NCBI GenBank assembly: GCA_030152675.1
Contig: JASLIY010000159.1
Span: 1-5,174, forward strand
Length of the DNA: 5,174 nt
Origin: Acinetobacter sp.
GTDB taxonomy: Bacteria > Pseudomonadota > Gammaproteobacteria > Pseudomonadales > Moraxellaceae
Direction: 5' to 3'
This document shows, one piece after another, positions 5,148 to 5,174 of this stretch. The notes under the pieces were generated by a model. That model made no database searches. It was given only the letters and a program-made list of their open reading frames with translations, and had not been told where the DNA came from. The stretch's first letter is position 1; every line of letters begins with the position of its first letter. The position numbers and the translations under genes were made by a program.

Positions 5148-5174
5148 TCCAATGAGCGTAAAACCAATTCCAAA

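Noticed and set aside
5148..5174. Possible start of another gene (ATG at 5152, plus) or 3' end of a minus-strand gene (stop at 5145-5147)
   Set aside because: There are too few bases to decide. The plus ATG has no ribosome binding site and overlaps the terminator tail; the minus reading gives only nine residues.

Overview
The window looks like chromosomal core sequence from a gammaproteobacterium of the genus Acinetobacter (Moraxellaceae). The main reason is the RecA protein, whose N-terminal half and loop regions read like Acinetobacter RecA. The AT-rich spacers and a periplasmic DUF2147 protein fit the same assignment. The species cannot be settled by eye.

Layout, left to right. Positions 1-140 hold the 3' end of rpsT (ribosomal protein S20), followed by its intrinsic terminator. 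A gene-free spacer of about 300 bases follows, with an abrupt drop in GC near 355. At 481-930 is a secreted DUF2147 protein, which converges on a minus-strand pair and shares a strong, probably bidirectional, hairpin terminator at 975-999. The minus-strand pair is cysQ (1865-2716), followed downstream by a histidine-phosphatase-superfamily gene (1061-1798). Diverging from cysQ, with only 15 bp between start codons, is a plus-strand pair: yrfG (GMP/IMP 5'-nucleotidase, HAD family) and hslR (Hsp15, S4 domain), which overlap by 17 bp. A 148-bp spacer with a perfect 19-base palindrome then leads to recA (4024-5061), which ends in a clear terminator.

How the genes relate. The centre is housekeeping phosphatase and ribosome-rescue functions. 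CysQ clears 3'-phosphoadenosine 5'-phosphate made during sulfate assimilation. YrfG dephosphorylates purine monophosphates. Hsp15 rescues stalled 50S subunits carrying peptidyl-tRNA. The yrfG-hslR pairing matches the enterobacterial order, but hslO, which follows in E. coli, is absent here and recA takes that position.

No defence system, mobile element, CRISPR array or new multi-gene system is visible. The points most worth a second look are a leucine in RecA where the almost invariant histidine of the AE-H-ALD motif is expected, a perfect palindrome over the putative -35 of recA in a lineage thought to lack LexA, and the unexplained C-rich island downstream of rpsT.
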